Shown here: positions 34,909-44,697 of the stretch, one piece after another
Layout: every line of letters starts with the position of its first letter
How positions within the stretch are numbered: the stretch's first letter is position 1
Notes under the pieces: generated by a model
The model's input: the letters and a program-made list of their open reading frames with translations, nothing else
Databases searched by the model: none
Told to the model about the DNA's origin: nothing
Assembly: GCA_051879315.1 (NCBI GenBank)
Contig: JBJELW010000060.1
Span: 1 to 64,000 of the forward strand
Length of the DNA: 64,000 nt
Direction: 5' to 3'
DNA from: Roseburia_C sp051879315
Lineage (GTDB): Bacteria > Bacillota > Clostridia > Lachnospirales > Lachnospiraceae
Position numbers and translations under genes: made by a program

Positions 34909-37587
34909 TTATGACTCGTCCTGCGCTTTCTCACACTGGAAGATATAATATTTTGCTGCCATATCCTCTCTGTTTTCCCGCAATACCAATGTAAACAAAT
35001 TCTTTGCTTCATAATAGAAGCCTTTTTCATACAAAGCCATTGCCTTATGGAAGGTATTGGCCGTGTGCCTGATGCGTCGGATAGCCTCCGCACTTCTGTC
35101 ATCATACATGTCGTACATACCAATCTTCTCCGTATCCAATGACACTTCACCGATATAACGATTTGCATATACATCCTTGTTTTGGATCAATTCATAGGCA
35201 TCCCGGGTCAGCAGAATCCTGCTCTCCATCTGTTCGATGAATTCTCTATTCTTCAGAAGCTCATCCATTTCCGGTGCGAATAAAGTGGGAATATACCTCT
35301 CTTCATCTCCGCAAATACAGAAATTGATTTCCGATTGATGAATCAGGAAAAATGCCTGCAGCTTCTCCTTGCATCCCTCTGAAGCATTATCTGCATCCAC
35401 CTTTGCAAGAACAGCCAGCGCAGTATTTAAAGCTGACTCCACACCATTCCGACAGATCAGCCGTATATTTCCCGCTGCCGCATCATCCATAACTGCTACC
35501 AGACCATTGGATGTGGCAAACTGATTCAGCGTTGCGAAAAACCGATTGGTGGCCTCCTCCATATCCACCAGGCTCCAATCCGTCTGTCTCCGGATAAATG
35601 CCTGCACGACTACGTATTCTCCGGTAATCCTGCTGTTCAGGGTAAGATCCGCTAGATTTTCCTTATTCAGCAATTCCATAATACTTGCTGGCATGAACCG
35701 GTAATAGGTCTTTGACATTTTCTCAAGATTATGTGTCTGCACCAGGGCATCCTCCGCCATCTTATTGAATACCCTTCCGATGCCGGCGAGTTCATCTTCC
35801 GACTTCACATCCACCCTGACATCCTGTTCTCCTTCCACATAGCGGCCCATTACCCACTTCATTTCCTGAATCGGTGACAATACCCGATAGAAGAAAATAC
35901 TCAGCAATACCAGAATCATTATGGAAAATGATACACATATAATAGTAAAATTCCTGGTGTATCCGGACATATAACTGTCAATATTAGAAACGTACAAACC
36001 ATTTTCCATCAGGTAAACGGTCTGACCGGAAGCTCCTCCCACCGGTGTAATACATACCAGCCGTTCTCCCATTTGATCCTTTATATAGCCAATGACCTGT
36101 TTTCCTGTCAGCGCTGCCTCCTCATAGAGTTCCTTTGCTCCCTGGTTCATCCAGATATCCACCGGATAAAAACATGGACTGTTCTCATCAACCCCTATAT
36201 ATATCTCACCACTCTCATAATAGAGAATGCGGTTATACAACTCTCTGGTCTTCAACTGCTCGCTGAGATAGATGTATGCGTCTCCGGAATAATCATAGGG
36301 ATACTCCACCTCGCCAAAAACATCCTGCCCAAACAAGGCAGTGAGCATGTTACCTTCATCCTCCACCTGTTTTTCAAAATTCTCCTCAATGGCACTGCGA
36401 TAGTATTGATAAGAAATCAGCTCAAACAGACTCATAACCACAACGATTAACGGAATAGAAACATATACCAGTCTTCCCATAATGGTTTGTCCATTTCGTA
36501 TGCCTGAAATAAACAATGCAATCAACAGGATAATTCCACCGCATAACAGAAATGCCAACACATAACTTTTTGCGAATTTTATCCCCAGCTCCGCCAATGA
36601 ATATTTCAGGTTTTTGATAAGAGTTACTCTCCCATCATAGGAAGACAGCAGATTATATTTCTCATTCTGGGTGTCACAAACCACCGCCGTATATACGTTT
36701 AAACTGGTCATGGAAACCTGGACAAAGGACTTGGGTGTGTAAACCCCGGCTCCCCCGATGGAAGTTCCACCTGCCATCACCACTTCCTCGTCTCCGTTGG
36801 ACAAATCCAGTTTCACGATATTTCCGCTCTCATGCTCGCCAAAATAAACACAGCCACTCTCCGCATAAGCCAGGAATGTGGGATACATAAGGGTAGTCAG
36901 TTTCCTTGCCGGATAGACTTCTGTTACACTCTCTTCATCTGCCCGGTATATCTTGCCGGAATCGGAAATATAAACCAGATCTGTATTATTTCCCATTGCC
37001 TGGTAGATTCCCTCTCCCTTTGCCAACGGATAAATCCTGGTATTTTTAATATTTAAGGTGTCGGCCAGCAGAGACCCATATTCATAAGTTCTTCGTATAG
37101 CCTGCTCTTCATACATGTCAGTAGCAATCAGTGTGATGGTCTCTCCGGTCACATAAATCCACTGGTATTCATAATTTTCCGTCTCATCCGTCAGAACAAA
37201 GGACTTCTGCTCCTTCGGAAAAAGTCTTCCAAAGTCTAAGATCACCAGCTCCTGCTCAATCAGATTGCCTGTCTGGGCATTCCGCACATCCCGCAGCATA
37301 TATGCCGTGTCTGCAGAGCCTGCTGCAATCCCCCGGATCGTATACATCCTTCCCTTATTCAGTGTGTCAAAAGATACATATTTCTCTATCTTTCCGGCAT
37401 TACTTACCCTGGCAACAACAGTCTCATCACCCTCATACCACGCGACAATACTGTCTCCATCCACTCCATTGGAAACGGCAATAAAATGGTCCATAGACAC
37501 TGTTCGCTCCCGTAGACTGACAACCGCTGCATAAATACCGGCTGCTATTGCTAATGTAATTACAATATATTTCATCCACTTTTTCAT
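34909..37587 (-). CDS. Membrane sensor with HAMP and degenerate cyclase-like domain
   Basis: 892 residues. TM1 near 7-26, then a beta-rich extracellular region to about 340 suggesting a propeller-like sensor. TM2 near 345-366 and TM3 near 375-395 follow, then a second extracellular region to about 545, TM4 near 549-572 and HAMP near 573-625 (FYRVLSPIQEMKWVMGRYVEG). The domain after HAMP recalls a class III adenylate/guanylate cyclase, but the metal Asp of the FADI motif is replaced (VVQAFIRRQTDW). The last 60 residues look like a TPR pair (KAMALYEKGFYYEAKNLF). It probably senses an external cue and signals without catalysis. Confidence 0.7.
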   Translation of the reverse strand: MKKWMKYIVITLAIAAGIYAAVVSLRERTVSMDHFIAVSNGVDGDSIVAWYEGDETVVARVSNAGKIEKYVSFDTLNKGRMYTIRGIAAGSADTAYMLRDVRNAQTGNLIEQELVILDFGRLFPKEQKSFVLTDETENYEYQWIYVTGETITLIATDMYEEQAIRRTYEYGSLLADTLNIKNTRIYPLAKGEGIYQAMGNNTDLVYISDSGKIYRADEESVTEVYPARKLTTLMYPTFLAYAESGCVYFGEHESGNIVKLDLSNGDEEVVMAGGTSIGGAGVYTPKSFVQVSMTSLNVYTAVVCDTQNEKYNLLSSYDGRVTLIKNLKYSLAELGIKFAKSYVLAFLLCGGIILLIALFISGIRNGQTIMGRLVYVSIPLIVVVMSLFELISYQYYRSAIEENFEKQVEDEGNMLTALFGQDVFGEVEYPYDYSGDAYIYLSEQLKTRELYNRILYYESGEIYIGVDENSPCFYPVDIWMNQGAKELYEEAALTGKQVIGYIKDQMGERLVCITPVGGASGQTVYLMENGLYVSNIDSYMSGYTRNFTIICVSFSIMILVLLSIFFYRVLSPIQEMKWVMGRYVEGEQDVRVDVKSEDELAGIGRVFNKMAEDALVQTHNLEKMSKTYYRFMPASIMELLNKENLADLTLNSRITGEYVVVQAFIRRQTDWSLVDMEEATNRFFATLNQFATSNGLVAVMDDAAAGNIRLICRNGVESALNTALAVLAKVDADNASEGCKEKLQAFFLIHQSEINFCICGDEERYIPTLFAPEMDELLKNREFIEQMESRILLTRDAYELIQNKDVYANRYIGEVSLDTEKIGMYDMYDDRSAEAIRRIRHTANTFHKAMALYEKGFYYEAKNLFTLVLRENREDMAAKYYIFQCEKAQDES

Positions 37588-37614
37588 TCGTTTGCCCTCG
37601 TCTGTTTAACCATT

Positions 37615-38499
37615 TTAATTTCCGAGATATACATCACCGATGTATTCCAGTCCGTTATAGCTGACATTTTCCTCAAATACCCGGTTCGCCCGAACCCGCT
37701 TACTAATCTGTACGCCTGCATACACAATGGTTGCCAACACCATGATTGTCAAAAATGTATGCATGGCATTGCGGAATAAAAATCCTCGGGTTCTCCGGAT
37801 CCTGCTCCGAAACCACCAGACAACTCCCCGCATCTCCATGGGGGAATCGGACATTCCCCGGATGGTATTGATAATCTGTCCCAGTGAATGAAATCCCTGA
37901 TGTTTCAGTTTCATATAATACAAGCGCAGATCACTGGGATAGATATCCGGTGAGTGGTACTTTTCCTTATAGTTCATTTCCAGGATAGAAAAGGCCTTTT
38001 CTCCTAAAAGATTGATGTATTCTTCCTCGGTTACCTCTTCCTTATATTCTGCAAAATCAAGGAAATAGTTCAGGTCAATGTCACCATCTTTTGATATGTT
38101 GATATTTCTGGAATTCAACAGCAGCATTCCGATTTCAGGACTGACCCCCGCCTCTGCAAAAGCTGCCACCAGATTCACCGCTGCTGTCTTGCACTCTGTA
38201 AATCTGTAAAGGTATACCTCTCCCATCAGAGACAACAAATTCTCCTGATGATAACGAAATACCAGATTCAATTTGTTGGAATACACGAAGGAACCCACAT
38301 AATCCTGATTTTTAAAAAACAGTCCCTCCGTATTTACCTTCTCCGCAATCATCTTCCGATAGTTTGCATCCCCAATGGAAACCATGGTATAAAATACACC
38401 CGTATCCTTCGATACATCCGTGCAAACATAAATGTCGTTGACCTCATTCTGTAAAATTGTACGAACAATTTCCAGTTCCATGTTCAGAGCAAAATACAT
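37615..38499 (-). CDS. Single-pass membrane protein, possible pseudokinase
   Basis: 294 residues with a cytoplasmic N-terminal domain of about 235 residues, a basic stretch (WWFRSRIRRTRG), one membrane segment near 242-262 and a short outside tail. Residues around 130-155 (MLLLNSRNINISKDGDIDLNYFLDF) look like a kinase catalytic-loop plus DFG region with the catalytic Asp missing, similar in layout to EssB/YukC of type VII secretion. This fold call is inference. It lies between the 599-residue protein and the HAMP sensor, consistent with a signalling or anchoring role. ATG 38499 is preferred over GTG 38508 because AGGTG is then well spaced. Confidence 0.55.
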   Translation of the reverse strand: MYFALNMELEIVRTILQNEVNDIYVCTDVSKDTGVFYTMVSIGDANYRKMIAEKVNTEGLFFKNQDYVGSFVYSNKLNLVFRYHQENLLSLMGEVYLYRFTECKTAAVNLVAAFAEAGVSPEIGMLLLNSRNINISKDGDIDLNYFLDFAEYKEEVTEEEYINLLGEKAFSILEMNYKEKYHSPDIYPSDLRLYYMKLKHQGFHSLGQIINTIRGMSDSPMEMRGVVWWFRSRIRRTRGFLFRNAMHTFLTIMVLATIVYAGVQISKRVRANRVFEENVSYNGLEYIGDVYLGN

Positions 38500-38535
38500 C
38501 CGCTTCACCTACTCCAATTATTTATTGTTATCCAG

Positions 38536-40335
38536 TCAGTTCTCTTCCTTCTTCTGTGAGACAATGATAAATGCCTGTGCGAAGATATCCGGATTACTGA
38601 TGCAGGATACTTTGATCTCGTATACTCCCTCCTGTGCCGGAGCCGTATACGTTCCGTTATTGTCAATCTTTCCACCCTCAGTATCCAACAGGGTATACAT
38701 CAAAGCCTCCTCCGGCATATTGATAAACACAGGATTGATATGTGCGGTTCCCTTGGGCTGTACCACAATGGTATCCGGCTGGATCATGATGCATCCGCTC
38801 TGTTCCTTCTTCATCACTCTCTGCTGTAGATCCTCCGGCTTAAATGCATACCAGCGGATACGCAATCCGATCTTTCCTGTCTTTACTTTTGGTCTTACAC
38901 CTACCACAAAAGTACCACGGCCGGGCAGAATCTTTACTGCAGAGTCCATAGGATGCATTTTCTCGTCTTCCTTGTTTTCCGACTGAATAAAGATACTGTT
39001 ATCACCCAGAATGATTTCTTCTCTCTCCGTTCCTTCCCTGGTATCCCTGGTCAGGTATTCGATTCCTACCTCCACATACACGGCTCCTTCTCCCAGTCCG
39101 TGCATGATCTCATCGGAATAATAAACCTTTCCGGCCTCTCCGCCATTACCCAGAGACATTTCAAAGACACCGCTGGAATGAAACCGGGAGCTGACCGCCG
39201 GCTCTCTTCCCGTATCCTGTACCTTTGTCACCTGCTCTGTGGTAAATGCATTGGGAACATTTCCACCCTCCGGCAGCAGGAATTCATTCAAATGATTGTA
39301 CGCCATCAACTGCTCTGTATTGTACACATACTGCTCCAACGGTGCATTTTCAATGTTTTCAATCAACACAGAACTTCCTGATTTTAAAACATCGATTTTG
39401 GCAATCCAGAGCTTGTCATCATAATGGTTGTCCAGATCCACATCCAAAATACCCTTATAGGAATTCTTAAGTACACACTCCAATACTTCTTCCTGGACCG
39501 GCTGCATAGAAACGCTGCATTCTTTTTTGAGTTTTTCCTTTTTCTCCGACTTCTGAATCTCAATATCCCTCATGGTCAGCGTCACTTCATTTCCGCTGAA
39601 AATATATGCCTCCGGAATCAATTCGTACTCAAGCACGGTTCTCTCGCCGTATTCCAGATTCAGATTATCGGCTGCCACAGTGATACCATGTCCTGCAAAG
39701 CCCTCTGCCACCAACTGATACTGAATGGAGAACAGTTCCGGTGCATGGGACAACTTCACAATTTCTACCTTGACCCGCGCTTTTCTTCCTCTTGTGATGT
39801 AAGCGGGTGTCTTTTGTATCACCATGATATCGCTGTCCTGGAAGATAACCTCTCTGCGGATAAAAGCCTCTTCCTTTCGTTTTTGATTCAAACATGCCTC
39901 TTCATCCATGAGATAAAGCCGGAACCCCTCCCGGATGCCATTGTAACGTTTGCTCTTTTCTTCCTCTCCGTCTGTCCCCATGACGGAATAGGTAGGATCC
40001 ACCTTCTCTTCCTGATAAGCAATTCCCAGATATGCCTTAGAGGAAGTAAGTTCCTGATACCCTTCAATGGTAGCCAGCTTAATCACCTGTGTCTTCGGCA
40101 CTACGATTTCTCTTCCCGCCCCATCCAGTGCTGCACCGGATTGAACGATGATTGAGGCATCATCTGCCTTGAGTACATTCAGCCCATACACAATTCCTGC
40201 ACCATACAGCACGGAATTCAAGAAACGCCGTTTGTTATTCATGTACTCCTGTTCACTCTCAAAATCCCTGGAAGTCAACAGCTTACCATAGAAATAATTA
40301 TTTCGTTCAAATGAATAGTACTTTCGATTTAACAT
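38536..40335 (-). CDS. CIS-associated protein with conserved N-terminus and Ig-like C-terminus
   Basis: 599 residues, no signal peptide or membrane segment. The N-terminal 90 residues (NNYFYGKLLTSRDFESEQEY, then NNKRRFLNSVLYGAGIVYGL) form a motif seen from memory in accessory proteins of CIS loci. The middle is beta-rich with a charged helical part. The end (GGKIDNNGTYTAPAQEGVYE, then IKVSCISNP) is a bacterial Ig-like domain. It could be a fibre or a baseplate-to-surface linker. It is 17 bases downstream of a giant surface protein and has a GAGGG ribosome site. Confidence 0.6.
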   Translation of the reverse strand: MLNRKYYSFERNNYFYGKLLTSRDFESEQEYMNNKRRFLNSVLYGAGIVYGLNVLKADDASIIVQSGAALDGAGREIVVPKTQVIKLATIEGYQELTSSKAYLGIAYQEEKVDPTYSVMGTDGEEEKSKRYNGIREGFRLYLMDEEACLNQKRKEEAFIRREVIFQDSDIMVIQKTPAYITRGRKARVKVEIVKLSHAPELFSIQYQLVAEGFAGHGITVAADNLNLEYGERTVLEYELIPEAYIFSGNEVTLTMRDIEIQKSEKKEKLKKECSVSMQPVQEEVLECVLKNSYKGILDVDLDNHYDDKLWIAKIDVLKSGSSVLIENIENAPLEQYVYNTEQLMAYNHLNEFLLPEGGNVPNAFTTEQVTKVQDTGREPAVSSRFHSSGVFEMSLGNGGEAGKVYYSDEIMHGLGEGAVYVEVGIEYLTRDTREGTEREEIILGDNSIFIQSENKEDEKMHPMDSAVKILPGRGTFVVGVRPKVKTGKIGLRIRWYAFKPEDLQQRVMKKEQSGCIMIQPDTIVVQPKGTAHINPVFINMPEEALMYTLLDTEGGKIDNNGTYTAPAQEGVYEIKVSCISNPDIFAQAFIIVSQKKEEN

Positions 40336-40352
40336 CTGCCCTCGTCCTTTCT

Positions 40353-43300
40353 TTATATGTCATAATATCTTTGATGACGGTAAACTATAAAACCAATTCC
40401 TGCTCCAAGCACCGCCAGTACGCCCACTCCAATCAATATGTAAATCCATAAACGGCTCTCTTTCTCTTCCTCCGTCACCGGTGCCACAATGGAATACTGG
40501 CTCAGATGCGATACTTTCGCATACGCCATACCACCGCTTCTTCTGGTTTCCTGTATCTCCATTGTCCCATCCTCCGATACATGCACCACATAGATTAATG
40601 CATTCTCATATTCAGAGGGTATGGGCAGCCCGATCTCTATGGTTCCTTCCGGCTGAATCTCCTCCCCATTCCGGGTTAAGGTAATATCATAGCAGGATAC
40701 AACACTATATTTCTGTCCCAGGTTCTGTTTCACAAGGTTTTCCGAAGTGGCATCTGCCTGAACTTTATTGACGTTCAACTGCACATCCTCAGGTATCACC
40801 TCAAAGTCTGACGCCAGAACCACTCCATAGGCAGAATTCTTTAACAAAATATCCGTAAAGCTGGGACCGGTATCAGATTCTTCAAACGTTCGCCTGCTTT
40901 GAAGTCTTCCGCTTTCATTGTCCCACTGCTTTTCCTCTTCTTCTACGGTTTCTTCCTCCTCTACCACAACCGCCTCCTTAACAGTGTATCCCACCGTCAG
41001 AACATTACTTGCCTGCATACCTGACTTTACTGCAATGGCCTTTAAGGTCACAGGACGGCTGATGGTAATGGGCCCGGTATAGACATTCAGCACACTGGTA
41101 TTGTCCGGGTCCGGATCGGTTCCGTTGGTGGTATAGTAAATGGTTGCACCATTCGTATCACAGGTCAGTATCACCTCGGTATCGATATCCAACTGTCCGC
41201 TTTCCTCCGATGCCTCCACATCTGCCACCTGCCCCGCCATCTGATACACAAAGGTGCTGACATCGCTGGCATCTGCATCCTCAGATATGGCAATGGCCTT
41301 TATGGTGGTGCCGCTGGTGATACGGATGGCTCCCTGATACATCTTACTGTTTTCGTTGGGTACCGAACCGTCTGTGGTATAGTAGATATTCCCCTTCTCC
41401 GCTGTCAGGGTCACCTCCCCTTCCTCCGTAAAGATTGCTCCGGAGGGCACATTGCTCTGCGGTGCCTTCAGTTTATCCGTAATGGTATAGGTATAGGTCG
41501 CCGCTGCCGCATAACCGGAAGATCCGGGCACCACGGCAATCGCCTTTAACACAACGGTACTTCCCGAAGCTCCGTTAATGGTTACCACATTGCCCTTATT
41601 ACTTAAGACATTAGGCATACTGCCGTCTAAGGTATAGTAGATATCCGCACCGGTCACATCCGTGTTCAGGGTAATCTTGTCTCCGTTTTTCACCACAGTT
41701 CCATTTTCTTTATCTGCAAAGATAGCATTTTCATAGTAACTGATGGTATAGCTGTAGTTGCCGATCTCACTGTTACTGTATCCGGTTTTGGCAGCGTAAG
41801 TCCGAATGGTTACCACACTGCCCGAAGCCCCGTCCAGAAATACCGTATTACCAATATTTACATTGGTATTGGCCGGATCTGCGGGGTTAGAACCGTCTGT
41901 GGTATAGTAAATGGTAGCTTCGCTGTCCGCCGTTAAGGTGACAGTGCTTCCTCTGGCAACCACCGAACCACTTCTGAGAGATGGCTCCGGCACCGTCAGC
42001 TTGTTGGCTATGGTATAACTGAATTCACTGACACTGCTTTTTGTTCCGTCCTTCACTGCAATGGCCTTAATCTTTGTCTCCTTGGTAATCACAATAGGAT
42101 TCGTCTCTTCAAAAGCACTGCTTGCCTCTGTAGGATCCTTGGGTGTTTCCCCATCATAAGCAATCTCATAATAGATGACTGCATCCTCCGAGGAGGATTT
42201 CAGGAAAACCTGGGTATTCTCCGACACGGTTCCGCTTCCGGGTGTGGCGTAAGGAGATGATATTGCCGACGGATATTTATAGACAAACCGGGCGATTTCA
42301 CTGGTTGCCATTCCTTCCTTGTAGGCAATTGCCGTAATGGTAAACAACGAATCCGTCTGGGTCGGCATGGTAATTCCCTCTGCTGCATTGTACTCATAAG
42401 TATTTCCTGCCAGAGTACCATCCTCATAACGCACCGGCTCCGTACCGTCTATGGTGTAATAGATGGTGGCTCCCGGGGTATCACAATGCAGGGCTATTTT
42501 CCTGCCTGCTCCCAGTATCGCCGGATTTGCGGCATCTGTCACCGGAATGGCTCCCACCGGTGTCACCGGATCCTGCTCCCCTATGTAATAAATGAATTTC
42601 ACTACCTCGCTGTCATTCATGGTACGGTAACCATCCTCATAGCAGACGGCCTTTACCATAAAGGTGAGATTACTTCCATAGGAGGCAATCTCCTCCGTAA
42701 TGGTAACACTTTCCCCGTCTGACACCTTTTTGGTACTATTGTTACCCGGCACGGTAATCACGGTTCCATCTGCCTGTTTCTCCGTTGACACCACCGGGGC
42801 GCTTCCGTTTGTGGTATAGAAAATCTCACTGCCTGTCTCAAGACAACTGAAGTTTACAGCTGCTCCCATCACCAGCTCCGTGGGTGCATCCTCCGAGGTG
42901 GCCACGTCTGTTCCGGGGTTTTGTACTGTTTTTTTCAATACCAGCGGAAGGGACAACCTTTTATAATCTCCAATTTCCTTTCCGGATACCACCGCAAGAG
43001 CCTCCACCTGTATCCGGTTTTCCGCCCTGCATTCTTTTCCTACCGGAATTGCATCCCCCTCGGCAAATAACTGCACGGACTTGCTACACTCATACCAGAA
43101 ACCATTTACTTTCAAATAATTGCTAGTTTCAGATGCATCTGTCACAAAACAGATGTTGCCGGATTCCTCCGCTGCCTTCTCCTCCAGCGCCCCCAGTGTT
43201 ACCGTTTCATCCCCTGTAAAATACTGGAATTTGGGGATCGACCCGTCTGTGGTATAAAAGATGGCTGCCTGCGCATCGGTTCCCGGCTCCCACACCAGTT

Positions 43301-44684
43301 CCGTGAATTCTCCCACATCCACACCGGTGGATTTCTGTTCTTCTTCTCCCTCTGCGTCCTTCGGCTGGAATATTATGGTGCCATCCGGCTTTCCTTTATC
43401 ATAAACAAAGGTGTACTTTACAATCTCACTGTCTGTATAAGATTCACCAAAATAGCTTTCTTCGCTATCCTTGATTTTCAACTGCACATACAGATAACGG
43501 GTATTTCCGGCCATATTTTTTCCGGCCAGGGCAATGTCCAGTCCCTCATCCTCTGCCGCCACCGTCTTCCACTGTTGTTTTAATACTTCTTCCTCAGAAT
43601 AATCCGTGGATGACAGGAAATAACTGAATTCACATTCTCTCGTGTCATTCACTGTCTTAGCTTCCTCCGGAAGCTGCAGTGTTACGCTGGCATCTTTGAA
43701 AACAGAATATTTCTCACTCTGCAAGCAGGTTATGGTCTGGCCGGATGCGTCTTTTGTGGTCACCTTCGGTGCAGCGATAGCAGTTTTCTTCTGAACCGGA
43801 TAGTAATTGACTGAAATCAACGGTGCAGCGATGGTATCATCACTAAGGGGAGGACCTGTAATCCAATCGCCAGATTCACTGAAACTAAGTTGAATGAAAT
43901 ATGTCAAATTTGTTTGTTCAATGTCCCATCGGATTAAGAGAATCGTCTGGTTCATCGCACCATCTTCCGGTATGACGATCCCTTTGTCAGCCTCATACCG
44001 CTTGGCTCCCATCTCCCCCATGAAATCGTTCCACAACTCGTTAATTCTCGCCGGATCATTGTCCCATGCTTTGGTTGACTGATTCTTCACCATCTGTATC
44101 CTTTTTTGGTTTTCTTCGATTGCTATCCCTTTCGTTTCCAAATAACTCATAAACTTGTTCCAGAGTTCAGCTTGCGTCAGTGTTTGTGCTTCGGGTTCTC
44201 CGTCCAGTATCAGATAAAAAGTATCCCGATAATCCGTACTTTGTGCCGTATTATTTTCAAGATTACCTTTAAAATATCCAGTGAGAATTTCACCAGGGTC
44301 TTCCCATGTTTTAACGGAAATACCTTGAGAAGCTTCATAACTAGCCTGGGGATCCCAATCCGTAACAGTGATTACATCACCGGGCTTACAGAAGTAATCT
44401 TCCGTTACCGTTGCGGATACAGACCAGTCATCGGATGTAATCCGATATCCGTCTCCCGGTGCCGGTAAGCTTAATGTACCACGCACCTGATCATCGCACG
44501 TAAGTTTATCCGTCACTCCCATCACATCATAGCTGTCACTTTGTGCCAGGGATGTGCTTCTTCCCGCAGACACAGCGCCCATATATGCCACAGAACCCAG
44601 CACCAGAAGAAACACTGCTATTCCCGTAATATAAAGATATTTTTTTCTGTTGTATTTACGTTTTTTCTTTTTCAAATGGCGCAT
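40353..44684 (-). CDS. Giant surface protein with chitobiase-C-terminal-like repeats (1443 aa)
   Basis: The N-terminus is basic then hydrophobic (about 17-38), a signal anchor. A unique domain runs to about 320. About eight to ten 80-100-residue modules follow, carrying IYYTTDGS-type motifs (chitobiase/hexosaminidase C-terminal-like, CHB_HEX_C_1). Then come an acidic Glu-rich linker and a domain with IEIGLPIPSEYENALIYVVH and ETRRSGGMAYA. The protein ends in a membrane segment (WIYILIGVGVLAVLGAGIGF) with a basic tail. No LPXTG motif is present. It is therefore tethered to the membrane at the C-terminus. ATG 44684 is chosen for its AGGAAGAG site. It is a tandem paralogue of the next gene upstream. 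Confidence 0.82.
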   Translation of the reverse strand: MRHLKKKKRKYNRKKYLYITGIAVFLLVLGSVAYMGAVSAGRSTSLAQSDSYDVMGVTDKLTCDDQVRGTLSLPAPGDGYRITSDDWSVSATVTEDYFCKPGDVITVTDWDPQASYEASQGISVKTWEDPGEILTGYFKGNLENNTAQSTDYRDTFYLILDGEPEAQTLTQAELWNKFMSYLETKGIAIEENQKRIQMVKNQSTKAWDNDPARINELWNDFMGEMGAKRYEADKGIVIPEDGAMNQTILLIRWDIEQTNLTYFIQLSFSESGDWITGPPLSDDTIAAPLISVNYYPVQKKTAIAAPKVTTKDASGQTITCLQSEKYSVFKDASVTLQLPEEAKTVNDTRECEFSYFLSSTDYSEEEVLKQQWKTVAAEDEGLDIALAGKNMAGNTRYLYVQLKIKDSEESYFGESYTDSEIVKYTFVYDKGKPDGTIIFQPKDAEGEEEQKSTGVDVGEFTELVWEPGTDAQAAIFYTTDGSIPKFQYFTGDETVTLGALEEKAAEESGNICFVTDASETSNYLKVNGFWYECSKSVQLFAEGDAIPVGKECRAENRIQVEALAVVSGKEIGDYKRLSLPLVLKKTVQNPGTDVATSEDAPTELVMGAAVNFSCLETGSEIFYTTNGSAPVVSTEKQADGTVITVPGNNSTKKVSDGESVTITEEIASYGSNLTFMVKAVCYEDGYRTMNDSEVVKFIYYIGEQDPVTPVGAIPVTDAANPAILGAGRKIALHCDTPGATIYYTIDGTEPVRYEDGTLAGNTYEYNAAEGITMPTQTDSLFTITAIAYKEGMATSEIARFVYKYPSAISSPYATPGSGTVSENTQVFLKSSSEDAVIYYEIAYDGETPKDPTEASSAFEETNPIVITKETKIKAIAVKDGTKSSVSEFSYTIANKLTVPEPSLRSGSVVARGSTVTLTADSEATIYYTTDGSNPADPANTNVNIGNTVFLDGASGSVVTIRTYAAKTGYSNSEIGNYSYTISYYENAIFADKENGTVVKNGDKITLNTDVTGADIYYTLDGSMPNVLSNKGNVVTINGASGSTVVLKAIAVVPGSSGYAAAATYTYTITDKLKAPQSNVPSGAIFTEEGEVTLTAEKGNIYYTTDGSVPNENSKMYQGAIRITSGTTIKAIAISEDADASDVSTFVYQMAGQVADVEASEESGQLDIDTEVILTCDTNGATIYYTTNGTDPDPDNTSVLNVYTGPITISRPVTLKAIAVKSGMQASNVLTVGYTVKEAVVVEEEETVEEEEKQWDNESGRLQSRRTFEESDTGPSFTDILLKNSAYGVVLASDFEVIPEDVQLNVNKVQADATSENLVKQNLGQKYSVVSCYDITLTRNGEEIQPEGTIEIGLPIPSEYENALIYVVHVSEDGTMEIQETRRSGGMAYAKVSHLSQYSIVAPVTEEEKESRLWIYILIGVGVLAVLGAGIGFIVYRHQRYYDI

Positions 44685-44697
44685 AGCATCTCTTCCT

